Assembly (NCBI GenBank): GCA_964476045.1
Contig: CAYYYJ010000024.1
Coordinates: 1-14,756, forward strand
Length of the DNA stretch: 14,756 nucleotides
Source: CAYYYJ01 sp964476045
GTDB taxonomy: Archaea > Aenigmatarchaeota > Aenigmatarchaeia > QMZP01 > JACQNV01
Direction of reading: 5' to 3'
The translations under genes were made by a program, and so were the position numbers. Below are positions 12,672-14,756 of this stretch, one piece after another (the stretch's first letter is position 1; each line of letters begins with the position of its first letter). Under the pieces are notes generated by a model. The model was given only the letters and a program-made list of their open reading frames with translations, searched no databases and was not told where the DNA came from.

Positions 12672-12713
12672 GTGGGAACCGATTGCAAAGTTGGTTTCCC
12701 ACCGGGCCCGCTT
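12672..12713 (+). repeat. 17 bp direct repeat, copy 2, inside a tRNA-3'-end-like hairpin
   Basis: TCCCACCGGGCCCGCTT (12697-12713) repeats the 3' end of the tRNA-Lys gene. GTGGG (12672-12676) upstream could still pair with CCCAC, and the stem extends to GTGGGAACC/GGTTTCCCAC with one bulge. However, the conserved TTCGAAT loop is replaced by other sequence, and no matching 5' acceptor, D-arm or anticodon arm is present. It is therefore a fragment rather than a functional tRNA, and is best read as an attachment-site-like or duplication scar. Confidence 0.65.
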
Positions 12714-12849
12714 AAGCGTATTTCCATCTTATACCCCTTAAACGGCTTTAAATATTTGAGATAATTTTGGGCTTATGGATAACTGAGTATATAAATATAC
12801 TTTATTATTCCTGAAATGTTAAACTCCCTGCTATCGATTCCCAGAAATC
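12714..12849 (+). other. Intergenic stretch with two TATA-like elements
   Basis: GGCTTTAAATATTTG (about 12743-12757) and a near-perfect palindrome AGTATATAAATATACT (12786-12801) look like promoter elements. I see no convincing ORF or RNA gene after them. They may be further promoters for the ATPase gene at 12898 or remnants left by rearrangement. Confidence 0.3.
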
Positions 12850-12901
12850 ATACCAATTCTAGTATGACTTTATATACTAATTAATACCAATAATAGTATG
12901 A
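12850..12901 (+). promoter_or_regulatory. Promoter flanked by a duplicated palindromic operator
   Basis: ATACCAATTCTAGTATGA (12850-12867) and ATACCAATAATAGTATGA (12884-12901) match at 16 of 18 positions and lie 34 bases apart, about three DNA turns. Each holds ATAC and GTAT arms eight bases apart. The TATA box TTTATATA (12869-12876) lies between them, and the second copy covers the start codon at 12898. A dimeric repressor bound on one face of the helix would block the promoter. Autoregulation or control by an unlinked factor is inference. Confidence 0.5.
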
Positions 12902-14247
12902 ATATGGAAGAAAAGGACATAATAAGGATAATAGGCGATACCAATCTGTGGGGAAGGGAGGTTGATACAGGCATCAATAGGCCTGAATATGTTGAAAAAG
13001 TGGTTAAATTTGCCGGTTCAGGTGAAATAGTAGTTGTAATGGGTCCCAGAAGGAGCGGGAAGACCACAATATGCCTTCAGGCGCTTAAAGAGATAGTAAA
13101 AGCCGGAATGGACAAGACGCAGACATTATATGTCAATTTTGAGGACCCTGCCCTGGAAACCATTCTGACAGGCCCTGAGGCAATGGAAAAGATATACAGA
13201 AGCTATAAGATGCTGGTGAACAGGGATAAGGAATCTGTAATTGTCCTTGATGAAGTCCAGAATGTCCCAAAGTGGGAGAAATGGGTAAGGAAGATGCAGG
13301 ACAGGAAGGAAACTAAAATTATTGTGACAGGATCTTCCTCAAAGCTGCTTTCATCTGAGATTGCAACTGTCCTGACTGGCAGAACCCTGAGCGTGTTTGT
13401 TTTCCCCTTGGATTTTAAGGCTTTCCTGAAGTTTCGGGGGTTTGGCCTAAAGGAAGAACACGAAATTCTCGCCAAGGAAAATGAATTAAAGCCGCTTTTG
13501 ATGGAATACATGGAGTTTGGGGGTTTTCCAAGGGTTGTTACAGAAAAGGATCCGATGATTAAAAAGGCCCTCTTAAAAGAATATTTCGACGGGATGATTT
13601 TCAGGGACATTGTGCAAAGGTACAGGATAAAAGATGTTACTCTGGTGAGGAACCTTGCAGAACTTTGCATTAACCAGATGTCATCCCTGACAAGCGCCAG
13701 CAAGATGAGGGAGGTCCTAATAAAAATTGTCGGGAGAAAAATATCAGGAAACAAGGTTGTAGACTATATGAATTATCTGGAAAACTGCTTTCTCGTGTTT
13801 TTTACCAGCATCTTCTCGTATAAAGTAAAGGACCAGAAACTGTATCCAAGGAAGACCTATTCTGTGGATACAGGGATAACCAATTCAGTTGCATTCAAAT
13901 TTTCAGAGGATGTCGGGAGGCTTGCAGAGAACCTGGTTTTCCTTCACCTGAAAAGGTCTTCATTTGAAAAAGGCTTTGAGATATTTTACTGGAAAAATCC
14001 ACGCCAGCATGAAGTTGATTTTGTTGTGAAAAGGGGGATAGATGTGGAAAATCTCATTCAGGTATCATGGAATATTAAAGATGCCAAAACAAAGGAGCGG
14101 GAAACTTCAGCCCTGATGGAGGCAATGGGCGCTTTTAAACTAAGCGAAGGCACTGTAATAACAGGGGGGTTTGAAGACGAGGAGGAAGAAAAAGGTAAAA
14201 AGCTGCATTTTATTCCCCTCTGGAAATTCCTGCTAACAGGAATATGA
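12898..14247 (+). CDS. AAA-type ATPase with DUF4143 / nuclease-like C-terminus (copy 2)
   Basis: The 449-residue protein is a distant paralog of the gene at 11110. Walker A is GPRRSGKTT (49-57), Walker B VIVLDEVQ (114-121, Asp118-Glu119), sensor 1 IIVTGSSSKLL (141-151), FGGFPRVV (207-214) and the C-terminal FYWKNPRQHEVDFVV (363-377) with Glu372 and Asp374. The third acid of the nuclease-like core looks changed: the ExK stretch is replaced by QVSWNIK (388-394), so cleavage activity is doubtful. It also has a longer N-terminal lead-in and a Glu-rich insert (DEEEEKG) near the end. The start ATG lies about 25 bases after a TATA box, so the transcript is probably leaderless; a second in-frame ATG lies at 12904. 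The biological role is unknown. Confidence 0.87.
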   Translation: MNMEEKDIIRIIGDTNLWGREVDTGINRPEYVEKVVKFAGSGEIVVVMGPRRSGKTTICLQALKEIVKAGMDKTQTLYVNFEDPALETILTGPEAMEKIYRSYKMLVNRDKESVIVLDEVQNVPKWEKWVRKMQDRKETKIIVTGSSSKLLSSEIATVLTGRTLSVFVFPLDFKAFLKFRGFGLKEEHEILAKENELKPLLMEYMEFGGFPRVVTEKDPMIKKALLKEYFDGMIFRDIVQRYRIKDVTLVRNLAELCINQMSSLTSASKMREVLIKIVGRKISGNKVVDYMNYLENCFLVFFTSIFSYKVKDQKLYPRKTYSVDTGITNSVAFKFSEDVGRLAENLVFLHLKRSSFEKGFEIFYWKNPRQHEVDFVVKRGIDVENLIQVSWNIKDAKTKERETSALMEAMGAFKLSEGTVITGGFEDEEEEKGKKLHFIPLWKFLLTGI

Positions 14248-14389
14248 TATGCTGCCATCAGATACGCTTTTTACAGACACACAGATAGCTTATGCTGTTT
14301 TGTGCGAAACAAAACTTTGGTATTTTTCCCATTATATACAGATGGAGCAGACATCACAACAAGAAGGGGGAAATGTAGTTATGGAAATA
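14248..14389 (+). promoter_or_regulatory. CRISPR leader
   Basis: This stretch between the ATPase stop and the first repeat has no ORF. A TATA-like ATTATATAC lies at 14331-14339, so transcription would start near 14360, about 30 bases before the first repeat. The position at the 5' side of the repeats agrees with the repeat orientation set by its GATTGAAAT 3' end. Confidence 0.5.
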
Positions 14390-14552
14390 ATTAGAATCAG
14401 ACTATTGTAGGATTGAAATGTAGAGAATAAAGCTATCCCTATCCCTGCCAATAGCAGTTAGAATCAGACTATTGTAGGATTGAAATTGCAATCCAGAAGC
14501 TACTATAGACGAGATTAACTTCGTTAGAATCAGACTATTGTAGGATTGAAAT
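14390..14552 (+). CRISPR. Short CRISPR array: three 30-base repeats, two spacers
   Basis: Repeats lie at 14390-14419, 14457-14486 and 14523-14552. The consensus starts GTTAGAATCAGACTATTG and ends TAGGATTGAAAT. Copies 2 and 3 are identical; copy 1 has A instead of the first G. The spacers are 37 and 36 bases (14420-14456 and 14487-14522) and match nothing else that I see in this window. The GATTGAAAN end is typical of archaeal type I and III arrays and would give the 5' handle of the crRNA. No cas gene is in the window, so processing would depend on genes elsewhere, or the array is an orphan. Confidence 0.93.
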
Positions 14553-14756
14553 TAACATCCCACTTTCTTTCACTTCTTTGATACATTGTTAGGATGCCAA
14601 CTTTGGCCTTAAAACGGACGATTTGCAAAACATGTGCCTAAGTTATGTAGAAATCAGGAAATTCTCTAACCATCTAGAAAATTAAGAAAAGGCTTTAAAT
14701 TGATTATTTCATCCTCTTAGTCCTCTGCACATCTTTCCACTGCCAAGAGAAAGATC
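14553..14756. other. Sequence after the CRISPR array; possible gene end at the window edge
   Basis: No further repeat is present. On the minus strand a frame enters from the edge and stops at TAA (14706-14704) after reading SFSWQWKDVQRTKRMK, which looks protein-like but is too short to identify. A TATA-like GGCTTTAAAT (about 14689-14698) on the plus strand could instead drive a gene beyond the window. The rest shows nothing I can name. Confidence 0.25.

Noticed and set aside
12342..12741. Several short open frames on both strands within the hairpin array
   Set aside because: Their products are repetitive Cys/Ser/His-rich strings caused by the repeated palindromic modules; no promoter or ribosome-binding site fits any of them.
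13203..13754. A 183-codon minus-strand frame
   Set aside because: It lies opposite the conserved ATPase core motifs and has a composition typical of antisense shadows.

Overview
The window comes from an archaeon. Promoters are TATA boxes about 25 bases before leaderless or nearly leaderless starts. A tRNA-Lys gene is interrupted by introns with bulge-helix-bulge (BHB) splice motifs. There is a TrmB-type regulator, a VapBC pair, DUF4143-type ATPases, and a CRISPR repeat ending in GATTGAAAT. The compact, A+T-rich layout with small operons and many proteins of unknown role would suit a DPANN-like lineage, but that placement is inference.

Positions 1-3131 (+): the last codons of a probable cysteinyl-tRNA synthetase, then a thiol-redox operon made of a thioredoxin-like lipoprotein, a CcdA-type membrane protein whose helix order appears circularly permuted, and a membrane-anchored TlpA domain with a DipZ-type C-terminal domain. 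The last two together look like a split mycobacterial-type DipZ. They would pass electrons from cytoplasmic thioredoxin to outside thiols. A leaderless hypothetical gene follows.

Positions 3188-7402: two tiny overlapping hypothetical genes (-); a strongly structured leader in front of vapBC (+); a methyltransferase and an FAD disulfide reductase operon (-); and a divergent metallo-beta-lactamase-fold hydrolase (+) whose leader holds mutually exclusive hairpins, a T-tract and a 17-base motif shared with the vapBC leader.

Positions 7395-10607: a minus-strand operon (possible phosphohistidine-phosphatase-like protein, methyltransferase, purine-type NCS2 permease), diverging from a TrmB-like regulator with an inverted repeat over its start codon.

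Positions 10608-14756: a tRNA-Lys(CUU) gene carrying three introns (D-loop 15/16, anticodon stem 30/31, canonical 37/38) that splices on paper to a perfect 74-nt tRNA; a DUF4143-type ATPase; a dense array of about nine consecutive hairpins; a second copy of the 17 bp tRNA 3' end; a second DUF4143-type ATPase behind a duplicated palindromic operator; and a three-repeat CRISPR array with no cas gene in view. The tRNA, the 3'-end duplication, the hairpin array and the ATPases make this the most unusual part of the window.
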